Part shown: piece by piece, positions 27,693 through 36,298 of the stretch
How positions within the stretch are numbered: position 1 is the stretch's first letter
Layout of the letters: every line of letters starts with the position of its first letter
NCBI RefSeq assembly: GCF_009828105.1
Contig: NZ_WTYQ01000004.1
Span: 1 to 64,000 of the forward strand
Reading direction: 5' to 3'
From: Altericroceibacterium indicum
GTDB taxonomy: Bacteria; Pseudomonadota; Alphaproteobacteria; Sphingomonadales; Sphingomonadaceae
DNA length: 64,000 bases
Notes under the pieces: generated by a model
Database searches by the model: none
What the model was told of the DNA's origin: nothing
The model's input: only the letters and a program-made list of their open reading frames with translations
Program-made: the position numbers and the translations under genes

Positions 27693-28661
27693 TCAATACC
27701 TGCTTAGATCGGTAGCGATGACTGTGGGGTGAGTGTAATTTTCACCGATTTCTTCGAGATAGCCCATCATATCCCGGCCATCCGCCGCCGGTGCGACGAA
27801 ATGGGTTATAACCAATCGTTTGGCATTGGCCGCAGCGGCCATGGTACCAACGTCAGAAGGTGTCAGATGATGGGCGCGCAAGTGGGCTTCCAGACCCGCC
27901 AGCATTTGCGGGTTGGGGTTGGGGGCGTTCTTGCGAACGTCGGAGATCGTGCGATCGACGTCCATCATTTCTGCCACCAGCAGATCTGTCCCCTTGGCGA
28001 GTTCTTCAACAGCTTTGCTGGGACCAGTATCGCCAGTGTAGGTGATTGAGCGCTCAGGGGTGTCAAACCGGAAAGCCAGCGATTGATAGGCCTGATCCTC
28101 AGGACTCCCCGGAGCAAAGCTGTAATGCGTGTTCTTGCGGGCTTGAACTTTGATGTCATCCACCATCAGTTCGGCTTCGTCGCTTAACTCTACCACGGTG
28201 ATACCCGTATCAGCGGGCATGGATTTCACCCCGGGTTGGCCAAAGGCGGAGCGCGTTGCCGGCCCCATGTAAGCCCATATTCCCTGCACTGTTTCCGCTG
28301 TTCCAGGAGGACCATAAATGGTGAGGGGGGAGAAGATGTTGGTCTGCCAGCGTAAACCAAGCAGCGCGGGCAGCCCGCCTGTGTGATCGAAGTGGAGATG
28401 GCTGAGGAACACGGCATGTATCGAGGCCAGCGGTATATCTGCTTTGGCCATTTGCTCTACCGTTCCATCGCCCGCATCGACGAGATAGGTTGCTCCTTCA
28501 TACAACAGGGCATTGGCTGGCTGGGACCGCTCGCCAATGGCGAGCGGTCCTCCACGTGTTCCTAATGTCACCCAAGAGGCATCATTGTCTTGTGCCTGGG
28601 CAGGCAATGACCCTGCCGCAGCAGCCAGAACCAGAAGTGGTGACATTAACGCTTTCAGCAT
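27693..28661 (-). CDS. exported metallo-beta-lactamase-fold hydrolase
   Basis: This 322-aa MBL-fold enzyme has a Sec signal (MLKALMSPLLVLAAAAG...AQAQ, cleavage near residue 24) and the zinc motif HLHFDH, plus the later ligands in TGDTGPS and VITHF. The overall form is RNase Z/arylsulfatase-like. In the periplasm it could hydrolyse an ester or lactone that comes through the adjacent TonB receptor. It overlaps the receptor stop by one base. The substrate is unknown. Confidence 0.82.
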   Translation of the reverse strand: MLKALMSPLLVLAAAAGSLPAQAQDNDASWVTLGTRGGPLAIGERSQPANALLYEGATYLVDAGDGTVEQMAKADIPLASIHAVFLSHLHFDHTGGLPALLGLRWQTNIFSPLTIYGPPGTAETVQGIWAYMGPATRSAFGQPGVKSMPADTGITVVELSDEAELMVDDIKVQARKNTHYSFAPGSPEDQAYQSLAFRFDTPERSITYTGDTGPSKAVEELAKGTDLLVAEMMDVDRTISDVRKNAPNPNPQMLAGLEAHLRAHHLTPSDVGTMAAAANAKRLVITHFVAPAADGRDMMGYLEEIGENYTHPTVIATDLSRY

Positions 28662-31054
28662 CAGAATTTCACCGATGCCCGCACGCCATAGGTGCGAGGA
28701 GCGGAGGACACATATTGCAGGCTTGAACCAAGACCATAGATCGGCGCATTGCCAACCTGCCGGTTGCCTTCAATATTGCGAACGTAGGCTGCCAGCTCCC
28801 ACTTGGCATTATCACGGCTGAAAGCCAGTTGCGCATTGCTCTGCCAATAGCTGCCAGCCAGTTGCTCGGGCAGGAATTCGGCCTGAACATAGCGCTTGGA
28901 ACGGAATTGCGTGTCGACACTCGGCGTCATCATCAGGCTGCCGATAGCGAATGTGTGCTGAGCGCTAAGATTGATCGTCCATTTGGGAGCATTGAAGGCA
29001 GGGAAGCCGGAGCAATCTACGGTGACAGTGCCATTGGCGATGCTGTTCGCACAGCCATTGAGCGGGGGTGTCTGGCCGACAGGCTCCGTATAGACGAAGC
29101 TATCATATTTGCTGTCCACATATTGAACATTGGCGGCCAGCAGCGTGTTCTGGGTCGGCTGGAACTGCGCCCCTGCCTCCACACCTTTGATTGAGGACTG
29201 GCCGACATTCTGGCTGAACTGGCCTTGATTGCCATTGGCATCAATCCCGATTCTGCCAATTTGCTGATCCTTATAATCCCACCAAAAGGCTTCAACATTG
29301 AGCTGAAGGCGATTGTTCAGCAGGCGGTTCTTAACGCCAATTGTGTAAGCCGTGATATATTCCGGAGCGAAGGTTTCATATCCTGCCGCCAGTGAAAAAC
29401 CACCGGAACGATAGCCGCGTTCGACACTGGCATAGAGGAGTGAACGGGCCGCCAGATCATATTCTGCCGCCAACCGCCAGGTTACTTCGCCTGCCTTGAG
29501 CGATGAGTCTACTCTAGTTTGCACGCGTGACAGGATTGCGCCTGTGGTGCCAATTGGCCGTGCCTGACCGACTGGGGGCACGATGAAAGGGGCCTGTAGT
29601 TCATCCAGGCTGTCGGTTACGGGAAGCAATGGAACATCGGGGCAGTTGGGCACGCCATAGGCATTTCTTTGCGTGCAGATGTCGAGCACAACATCAGCCA
29701 CACCGTCGAAGCTCTTGCGGTCCTTCGTATAGCGCAGGCCACCAATCAGACGGAAACGGTCGGTGAGGTTGGCTGTCAACCTTCCGAAAACGGCCCAGCT
29801 TTTCGTTTTGGCGTTAAATTCCTGATAGGTATTCAGGGCTTGCTGAGCGAATGTGTAATTGCCGTCATTGGTTTCATCGAAATAGAATGCGCCCAGAATG
29901 TAGTCGAACATTCCGACAGGATTGCCATTTAAGCGTGCTTCAAGGCTGAATTGCTCGTCTTCCTCCTGGATCCAGCCAATGAAGGCCGGTGTGCCGAACT
30001 TGTAGTCCAGTTTGGTTTTACGCCATGCCGGAATGACCGTGAAAGTGCCGATCCCTGTTTCCAGATTAACCTCTGCATTGAGGCCGTAAGAATCATTATC
30101 CTGATAGATATCATCGTCCAACACGTCCGCATTGCGGCCGGACAGGCCGAGGAAAATCGTCTTGCGATATTCTTGTGAAGCGGGGTCAAACAGGCCGGTC
30201 TTCAAATCAAGGCCGGATGGTACGAAATTGTAAGCACCTGTACTGAAATCCAGCGCATATTGGCCAGCGTAAGACGATCCCGATCCGGCTCCGCCGACGT
30301 GGGAATAATCACCTGCAAAACGCACATTCAATTCAGGAGTTGGCTGAAACAGCAGTTGCGCACGTACTGCCTGCATCTTCTCATCATTGGTGCCGTCACT
30401 CAAATAGCCGTCGCGATCAATGACGTTACCTGCGATGCGAAATGCGGCATTGTCTGACAGACCAAGATTGAGTGATGCCTGGGCATTGAGGGCATTGTAA
30501 TTGCCATAGCTCAGCGTGGCGGAACCGGAATTTTCACCGATTTTAGGCTTTGCTGGAATAATGTTGATCGCACCAGCGGTTGCATTGCGACCATACAAAG
30601 TGCCTTGCGGACCTTTGAGAACTTCAATTCGCTCCAGATCGTAAAACAGACCTGACGTTGAGGTCGGTCGGGCAATATAAACCCCGTCATAATTGACTGC
30701 GATTGCTGGATCGGAATAGCCGTTTACCGTGAAATTGCCGACACCCCGCAGGAAGAATGTCTTATTCGCGCCGCCTGCTTCCTGAACATTGAGTGCCGGA
30801 ACGATCTGACCCAGATCTGACGGTTGGCTGATGCCCGCATCGACGAGGCTATTCCCGCCCACGACGTCGATTGCTACGCCTGCCCTTTGCGCTGATTCTT
30901 CCCGTCTCTGAGCGGTCACGACAATTTCAGCCAAGCCTGCATTAGTGCTGGTCGCTTCAGTTTGCGTGCTGTCACCAGTATCGGTTTGTGCAGCCACGGT
31001 TACGGGTAAAAGCAATGCTATGGCTGTGCCAAGCATCAGGGGTGAACGCCTCAT
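28661..31054 (-). CDS. TonB-dependent outer-membrane receptor
   Basis: This 797-aa beta-barrel transporter brings a ligand across the outer membrane using TonB energy. It has a signal peptide (RRSPLMLGTAIALLLP... AAQ), a TonB box-like EIVVTAQRREES, the plug domain (~55-165, including LKGPQGTLYGRNATAGAINI) and a 22-strand barrel ending in aromatic-rich RASVKF. ATG 31054 has GGGAG at a good distance; ATG 31060 is also possible. It heads the aromatic cluster, so the substrate is probably an aromatic or an iron complex of one. Confidence 0.93.
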   Translation of the reverse strand: MRRSPLMLGTAIALLLPVTVAAQTDTGDSTQTEATSTNAGLAEIVVTAQRREESAQRAGVAIDVVGGNSLVDAGISQPSDLGQIVPALNVQEAGGANKTFFLRGVGNFTVNGYSDPAIAVNYDGVYIARPTSTSGLFYDLERIEVLKGPQGTLYGRNATAGAINIIPAKPKIGENSGSATLSYGNYNALNAQASLNLGLSDNAAFRIAGNVIDRDGYLSDGTNDEKMQAVRAQLLFQPTPELNVRFAGDYSHVGGAGSGSSYAGQYALDFSTGAYNFVPSGLDLKTGLFDPASQEYRKTIFLGLSGRNADVLDDDIYQDNDSYGLNAEVNLETGIGTFTVIPAWRKTKLDYKFGTPAFIGWIQEEDEQFSLEARLNGNPVGMFDYILGAFYFDETNDGNYTFAQQALNTYQEFNAKTKSWAVFGRLTANLTDRFRLIGGLRYTKDRKSFDGVADVVLDICTQRNAYGVPNCPDVPLLPVTDSLDELQAPFIVPPVGQARPIGTTGAILSRVQTRVDSSLKAGEVTWRLAAEYDLAARSLLYASVERGYRSGGFSLAAGYETFAPEYITAYTIGVKNRLLNNRLQLNVEAFWWDYKDQQIGRIGIDANGNQGQFSQNVGQSSIKGVEAGAQFQPTQNTLLAANVQYVDSKYDSFVYTEPVGQTPPLNGCANSIANGTVTVDCSGFPAFNAPKWTINLSAQHTFAIGSLMMTPSVDTQFRSKRYVQAEFLPEQLAGSYWQSNAQLAFSRDNAKWELAAYVRNIEGNRQVGNAPIYGLGSSLQYVSSAPRTYGVRASVKF

Positions 31055-31463
31055 ATCCATATCTCCCAACAGCCCCTTTTTGAGCCTTGGTGGGATGAGT
31101 GTCATGAGTAGAGGTATTAGTCTAACTATTACTATCGATAGTTTTTCATCAATAAATATGATGGATAGACTTTAGTGGTTTTGGTCAAGCCTATTGGCGT
31201 CATTCGACCTGCGGATGACCGAATGCCCTGCTACCCGTAAGGTGGAGCGTACCCATGCTACTCAACCTACGATAAGCGCATATCCAAGAAGATTACGCGC
31301 AAGGTCCAGATTGCGCGGAGGAGCAGGACTTGCCCCGGCCTCATAGAAGCGCCTGTTCTGGCTGGCTGGGTCAGATCATGTCAGGCATAGGGGAAATTAA
31401 AATCCAGCTTGCTGAAAGGCGCGCCCATTTTGCATTTCGCGCAAGCCCGAAGCTGTTTGCTCC
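31055..31463. other. 409-base intergenic region with a candidate promoter and operator
   Basis: It holds the promoter side of the TonB-receptor operon. On the minus strand TTGACC (complement 31183-31188) and TATCCAT (complement 31161-31167) are a loose promoter with 15-base spacing. Downstream lies the perfect palindrome at 31131-31142. The remainder (31190-31463) shows no gene or repeat that I can support. Confidence 0.4.
31131..31142. promoter_or_regulatory. perfect 12-bp palindrome, candidate operator
   Basis: ACTATCGATAGT is fully self-complementary and lies about 80 bases before the receptor start, near the expected transcription start. No regulator gene is linked to this operon. Confidence 0.5.
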
Positions 31464-32327
31464 TTATCTCTTGCGGAAGCCTGCCAGATAAAGCGCCCCA
31501 TCAAGCGGGTCCCCGATAGGATCACTCAGCAATTGGACTGTGCGCGAACGCAGCCATTGGCTCATTCTAGGGGCGAGGCCGCCGACCAATGTGCAGCGGG
31601 TGGCACCGCGTTCGAAGATAGTCTCTATAAAGCGTTCGATATGACCCGCGGCATGTTCCACGATCGAGCGGGCGATTTCATCATCTGCTTCGGCGTAATC
31701 CATGACCACTGGCGCAAAAGAACCATAGTCGCGCGGCGTGGCGTGATCCATCCAGGCAATCGCCTGCGCAGTATCATGATTGAACCGTTCTGCCACGGCG
31801 AGGCTGAGTTTCGTGGTGCGCGTACGGCCGTCCAGTGCCCGCAGTGCATGGCGCATGGCACTGAGGCCCAAGGCTGCGCCGCTGCCTTCGTCCGAAATGG
31901 GGAAGCCATAACCGCCGATCGTAAAATCTTCGCCATTTACACGCAATTGCGCCGCGCTGCCGGTGCCGATGATGAGGATTGCGCCATCCTTCCCGCCATG
32001 AGCACCGAGGTTCGCAACCTGTGCATCCGTGGCATAATGGACTGAGGCAAAGCCGAAATCGAGCTGCGCTAATGCCTCGGCCATGCCGGGTCTCGTGCTT
32101 CCGGCAATCCCCATGCCTGCGCGAATTTGCGCGCGTTGCACGATCGACAGCCCGGCTTCGGCAATCGCCTGATCGACAGTGTTGCTCAGCGTTTCATAGA
32201 GAGCTTCGACACCGATCCCGGCATTGGCAGAACCGGATTTGCCCGTGCCGATAATGGCCCCTTCTGCATCTATCAGCCGGGCGCGGCAATTACTGCCACC
32301 AGCGTCTATCCCAAGGTAATAGGTCAT
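31464..32327 (-). CDS. BadF/BadG-family sugar kinase (GlcNAc and/or MurNAc kinase)
   Basis: This ASKHA-fold kinase (287 aa) has GIDAGGSNCRARL at the N-terminus, IIGTGSAAQL for phosphate binding, DEGSGAALG and the adenosine loop LVGGLAPRM. The family includes mammalian-type GlcNAc kinase and clostridial MurK, which accepts both GlcNAc and MurNAc. With murQ and nagA in the locus, it is expected to form GlcNAc-6-P and perhaps MurNAc-6-P in the cytoplasm. It overlaps the D-lactate dehydrogenase stop by four bases. Confidence 0.85.
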   Translation of the reverse strand: MTYYLGIDAGGSNCRARLIDAEGAIIGTGKSGSANAGIGVEALYETLSNTVDQAIAEAGLSIVQRAQIRAGMGIAGSTRPGMAEALAQLDFGFASVHYATDAQVANLGAHGGKDGAILIIGTGSAAQLRVNGEDFTIGGYGFPISDEGSGAALGLSAMRHALRALDGRTRTTKLSLAVAERFNHDTAQAIAWMDHATPRDYGSFAPVVMDYAEADDEIARSIVEHAAGHIERFIETIFERGATRCTLVGGLAPRMSQWLRSRTVQLLSDPIGDPLDGALYLAGFRKR

Positions 32328-34042
32328 GCGCGAGATTCTCCATCTGCCCAGCCACGCTGCCGCGAGGTCTGTCCGATGCCGGGGTTTAACTGATTGCGAG
32401 GGTCAATATGGCGATAGAATTTTTCAAGCTCGGGACGGGCCACATAAAGATGGCCGACATTATGTTCGGCCGGATATTGTGCATCGCGCTGATCGAGCAA
32501 ATCCCACAAGGCATGTTCAAACGCGATCGGGTCCACACCCTTTTTCACGATATAATCCTGATGGAACACCTGACAGAAAAAGTGGCCGTAATAGAGCCGG
32601 TGGATGGTCGCTTCTTCAAGCTCGGGCGGCAATTGTTCCACCCATTCGCGATTGTTGCGCGGCAGGGCGACGTCCAGCGCAACAATGTCTTCCACGCTAT
32701 CTGCATGAACAGCGCGATAGCGGATGGCGGCTCCGGCTGCGACAAAGCGATGGAGGAAGGCCTTGGCGGCTTCCTTGGGTGTGCATTCAAAATAGCCGCT
32801 ATCGGTGCTTTGCGGGACAATCTGGTCCAGCAAGGCGCGTGTGGCATTGGCCATATGGGCCGGTACTTTGAGGATCAGATGATGCTCAAACCGATCCCGA
32901 TAGCGCCGCATCGAAGGTGGCAGATGGTCGGGGATCAGGCGGCTGGACCATTGCATGATCCGGTCGCTCAAAGCGGCAGTGGTGAAGGGGATGCGTTCTG
33001 CCATGGCATCAAACCGGGCCTTGGCGGCAAAGAGCGCAGGCAGCCGGTCTGTACCGAGCCTTTCAATCGCAAAGAACATGTCCCGGCCATAAGTGTCTGC
33101 CACGTCAAAGCAGGTGCGATGCATATATTCGCCGGCAATGGGCAGTTCATCGAAATCACGCAGGATGGAGCGGCGTAATTCGGTCAGCCGGTCAGGCTGC
33201 GATGTGCCGATATAGAAGGTGGTCGTGTCCGCTTCTGCCGGGAATGTGTCGAGCCGGACAGCAAAGACAATCAGCTTGCCCGCACTGCCTGCGGCTTCGA
33301 ACAGGCAGCGTGGATCGGCGTTGAAGCGCGCGGGTGTAGCGCTTTCAATATCGCGAACATGCTCAGCATAGCTATGGTCATGTGCCCAGCTATCAGCAGC
33401 GGGGTTGATATCCTGCGGGGAAAAATCGCCCTTTTCGAGCCGGACCAGCATCGTTTCAGGATCATCCCCCAGCGCAATACCAAGGTGGTTCACCAGCCGC
33501 AGCGTCCCATCATTCTGCACCTGCGCAAACAGGGCGAGCTGCGTATAGGCTGGCCCGCGCCGGATGAGCGATCCGCCCGAATTGTTGCAAACACCGCCCA
33601 CCACTGATGCGCCGAGGCAGGATGATCCGATCACCGAATGGGGTTCACGGCCATAGGGGCGCAAGGCCCGTTCGAGGCTATAGAGTGTGGTCCCGGGTAG
33701 GCAGACCACCTGCTCTCCACCCTGAATGACTTGCAATTTTTCCAGCCGGGTCGTGCTGATGATCACCAACCCGCCGGGATAGTCTGCACCATCGGGCGTG
33801 GAACCGCCGGTCAGGCCAGTGTTGGAGGCTTGCAGGATGATCGACATATCCGCTGCAACACAGGCCTGTGCCGCACGCCACATATCGACAAGACTACCAG
33901 GGCGCACCACGGCAACAGCAGGCCCATCGCCCGTGCGATAGCCTTTGCGGTAGCGTGCTGTGCTGGCAGCGGATGTCAGCACATGCCGCCTGCCCACGAT
34001 GCTGCGCAATTGAGCGATCAGTTGGCTTGCCCGCTCTGCCAT
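32324..34042 (-). CDS. dld: quinone-dependent D-lactate dehydrogenase
   Basis: This FAD enzyme oxidises D-lactate to pyruvate at the membrane, passing electrons to quinone. The 572-aa length matches E. coli Dld. The FAD-binding PCMH domain covers ~25-230 (QASNTGLTGGSTPDG, GSSCLGASVVGGVCNNSGGS), and a Dld-specific membrane-binding region and cap follow (YGHFFCQVFHQDYIVKKG). ATG 34042, preceded by AAAGGG, is preferred over the frame start at 34093. It lies in an amino-sugar operon, where D-lactate would come from MurQ. Confidence 0.92.
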   Translation of the reverse strand: MAERASQLIAQLRSIVGRRHVLTSAASTARYRKGYRTGDGPAVAVVRPGSLVDMWRAAQACVAADMSIILQASNTGLTGGSTPDGADYPGGLVIISTTRLEKLQVIQGGEQVVCLPGTTLYSLERALRPYGREPHSVIGSSCLGASVVGGVCNNSGGSLIRRGPAYTQLALFAQVQNDGTLRLVNHLGIALGDDPETMLVRLEKGDFSPQDINPAADSWAHDHSYAEHVRDIESATPARFNADPRCLFEAAGSAGKLIVFAVRLDTFPAEADTTTFYIGTSQPDRLTELRRSILRDFDELPIAGEYMHRTCFDVADTYGRDMFFAIERLGTDRLPALFAAKARFDAMAERIPFTTAALSDRIMQWSSRLIPDHLPPSMRRYRDRFEHHLILKVPAHMANATRALLDQIVPQSTDSGYFECTPKEAAKAFLHRFVAAGAAIRYRAVHADSVEDIVALDVALPRNNREWVEQLPPELEEATIHRLYYGHFFCQVFHQDYIVKKGVDPIAFEHALWDLLDQRDAQYPAEHNVGHLYVARPELEKFYRHIDPRNQLNPGIGQTSRQRGWADGESRA

Positions 34043-34073
34043 TATTGCGCCCTTTGTGCTGTGTACAGAAACA

Positions 34074-35138
34074 TCACTGAGTCTGGACTTCATTATCCGT
34101 CATCAGGCTCTGGCCATCAAGCCATTGGAGGATTTCACGAGCCGCGGGATGGTCGATATTTTTATAGCGCGCCCGTAAACGGTCAGCACGTTCCCCCAGC
34201 CGTTCAAAGCCGACATCCTGGAAGGCCAGAATATCCTGCGCCAGAAGTTCTGCGAATTCTTCCCCTAGCAGCGCATGGGCCGCCCTGCGGAAGGCCGCGC
34301 CATAAGCGTACCGCTCGCCCTGCTCATAGACCATGGGGAGTGTGAGGGCAGGCACACAACCCAGATGCGCTTGTATCGCCGGATTGATTGCATGGCCGGA
34401 AACATGCTCTGAGATGGCGGCCGAGCGACCGGTGAAGGCCCTCAGGTGCAGAAAACGCGACATGCGCGCGCCATCATTCACCGGGTAATTGTCCCACAGG
34501 CACACCGGGCGGCCCAATTGCCCGGCCACCTTTTCGAGATGGGCGGGGCCAATTTCACGCGAGCATACTTCTTCCCCCGTCCAATAGACCTGGATTGCGG
34601 GATCGAGCCTGCGGCCCAGTTCACTCAGATAATCCTCTGGTCGATCAGCAAAGACGAGATCGAGCACCGGATCATCGGAATAATAGGTGGGGCAGGTGTA
34701 GATCTGTGTCGCACGTGTGTTCTGGGCGCAGAAATTCACGACCTCTGCCTGCCGTTCGGCAAGTTGGGGCATATCACCGCGAAGGTCATCGAACAGGATT
34801 GCCAGATCGTCTACACCGATCCGGTCAAAATCTTCCAGCCTGCGCAAAAGATCGCTGCGCACCGCCTCATCGAAGGGGTGCGTGGAGTCCACTGGGGTCA
34901 GCGCCATGCCGAAACGCATTCCGACATGGCGGCATTCACCGGACAATGTTTCCAGATAGGCGCTGTCTTCCGCGCTGTGTGATACCCGCCAATCGCGTCG
35001 CAAACACCGGTCTGCCTTGGGGCCGTAATGGTAGAAGCTATAGCCCGCAGCCGCCAATGTCTGCACCACATAGCTGCGTTCCTGCGCAGACCATGATGGA
35101 CCAAAACGCCCTTCTATAAGGCCAAGGGGCGGCATCAT
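34074..35138 (-). CDS. GH84-like beta-N-acetylglucosaminidase, cytoplasmic
   Basis: This is a hexosaminidase of the hyaluronidase/O-GlcNAcase branch (354 aa). Visible are the opening LGLIEGRFGPSWSAQER, the catalytic Asp pair in LAILFDDLRGD, and the later family segments YWTGEEVCSREI and WDNYPVND. There is no signal peptide, so it would act on imported disaccharides such as GlcNAc-anhydroMurNAc, in place of NagZ. It is translationally coupled to nagA. The family assignment is good; the substrate is inferred. Confidence 0.82.
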   Translation of the reverse strand: MMPPLGLIEGRFGPSWSAQERSYVVQTLAAAGYSFYHYGPKADRCLRRDWRVSHSAEDSAYLETLSGECRHVGMRFGMALTPVDSTHPFDEAVRSDLLRRLEDFDRIGVDDLAILFDDLRGDMPQLAERQAEVVNFCAQNTRATQIYTCPTYYSDDPVLDLVFADRPEDYLSELGRRLDPAIQVYWTGEEVCSREIGPAHLEKVAGQLGRPVCLWDNYPVNDGARMSRFLHLRAFTGRSAAISEHVSGHAINPAIQAHLGCVPALTLPMVYEQGERYAYGAAFRRAAHALLGEEFAELLAQDILAFQDVGFERLGERADRLRARYKNIDHPAAREILQWLDGQSLMTDNEVQTQ

Positions 35139-36298
35139 TCAGGATCGTCCTTTCGCGCACCACCAATCCATGTTGTGCGGACTTTATATTCGCTATCAAG
35201 ATGGACAAGATCAGCACGAAGGCCCGGAGCAATCGCGCCGGTCACATCATCAAGCTTCAGGAATTTGGCAGGGTTGCCGCTGGCCATTTGCGATGCTTCC
35301 ACAATGTCATGGCCGAGCATCTCCATCGCATTGCGCAGGGCCTGTGCCATGGTCAGGGCTGAACCGCCTAAAGTGCCATCCGGCCCCCGGCATGTGCCGT
35401 CAATTACCTGAACTTCGGTGCCCATCAATGTGAATTGGTCCTTCATCCCGCCTACCGGCGGCATGGCATCGGTGACAAGCATGGCACCTTCCAGCCCGCG
35501 CGCAGCGATCGCCACGCGCAAGGCTGCTGGATGGACATGCAGCCCGTCAGCAATAATCCCGAAATGAGTACGGCGATCTTCCAGTGCTGCGCCAACCATG
35601 CCGGGCTCTCGGCTGAGAAACTGCGTCATCGCATTGAACAGATGAGTGAAGCCTGCCAGCCCTTCTTCGAGCGCTGCGCGAGACTGATCATAATCGGCCA
35701 TACTATGCCCGGCGCAGACCAGCACTCCTGCTTCTGTCAGCGCTTTTACACTACCTTGCGGGGCGAGCTCCGGGGCGAGAGTGATGATCCGCCGACCGGT
35801 CGTGGGCACAGACAGGCGCGCGATGACATCGGCATCGACAGTGGCAAAGCGCGTGTCATCATGAATGCCCTTCTTGGCAGTATTGAGGTGGGGGCCTTCA
35901 ATATGCACCCCCAATATGCCGGGCACCTTCTGGTGTAAGGCCTCTTCACCAGCCGCAATGGCTTCATCCACAATGCCGGGGAAGTCACTGATGAGGGTGG
36001 GCATGATGCCAGTGGTGCCAAAGCGGCGATGGGCTTCGGCAATCCGTCTCAGGCCTTCAACATTCGGCATATCATTGAACAAGACATCTCCACCGCCATT
36101 GACCTGCACGTCAATGAAGCCGGGCATCAGCCATCCGCCGTCCAGCTCCTGCACTTCGCAATCAGTGGGTATGTTACCAGTCGGTGCGAGGCCGACGATA
36201 CGCACATCGCCCGGCTCGCCATCGATAAGCAGCGCCTGACCGTCCAGAATGGCGTCTGGTAAAACGATCTGCGCACCTGAAAGAGCCTGAAGTGTCAT
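35135..36298 (-). CDS. nagA: N-acetylglucosamine-6-phosphate deacetylase
   Basis: NagA removes acetate from GlcNAc-6-P. The amidohydrolase (387 aa) shows VHIEGPHLNTAKKGIHD, GHSMADYDQ, FTHLFNAM, DGLHVHP and the catalytic Asp in LVTDAMPP. It overlaps both neighbours by four bases (ATGA), consistent with a tight operon. Its product passes to the SIS-type deaminase upstream. Confidence 0.95.
   Translation of the reverse strand: MTLQALSGAQIVLPDAILDGQALLIDGEPGDVRIVGLAPTGNIPTDCEVQELDGGWLMPGFIDVQVNGGGDVLFNDMPNVEGLRRIAEAHRRFGTTGIMPTLISDFPGIVDEAIAAGEEALHQKVPGILGVHIEGPHLNTAKKGIHDDTRFATVDADVIARLSVPTTGRRIITLAPELAPQGSVKALTEAGVLVCAGHSMADYDQSRAALEEGLAGFTHLFNAMTQFLSREPGMVGAALEDRRTHFGIIADGLHVHPAALRVAIAARGLEGAMLVTDAMPPVGGMKDQFTLMGTEVQVIDGTCRGPDGTLGGSALTMAQALRNAMEMLGHDIVEASQMASGNPAKFLKLDDVTGAIAPGLRADLVHLDSEYKVRTTWIGGARKDDPE

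Noticed and set aside
22911-31054. Assignment of the aromatic cluster as a gentisate or homogentisate pathway
   Set aside because: The ring-cleavage enzyme is a VOC-type catechol dioxygenase, not a cupin gentisate dioxygenase or HmgA, and no maleylacetoacetate isomerase is present.
32408-33178. Long open frame on the plus strand inside dld
   Set aside because: It is antisense to a clear Dld protein and has no family motifs or ribosome site. The same applies to many long antisense frames in this GC-rich window, such as 4691-5737 and 6163-7170.
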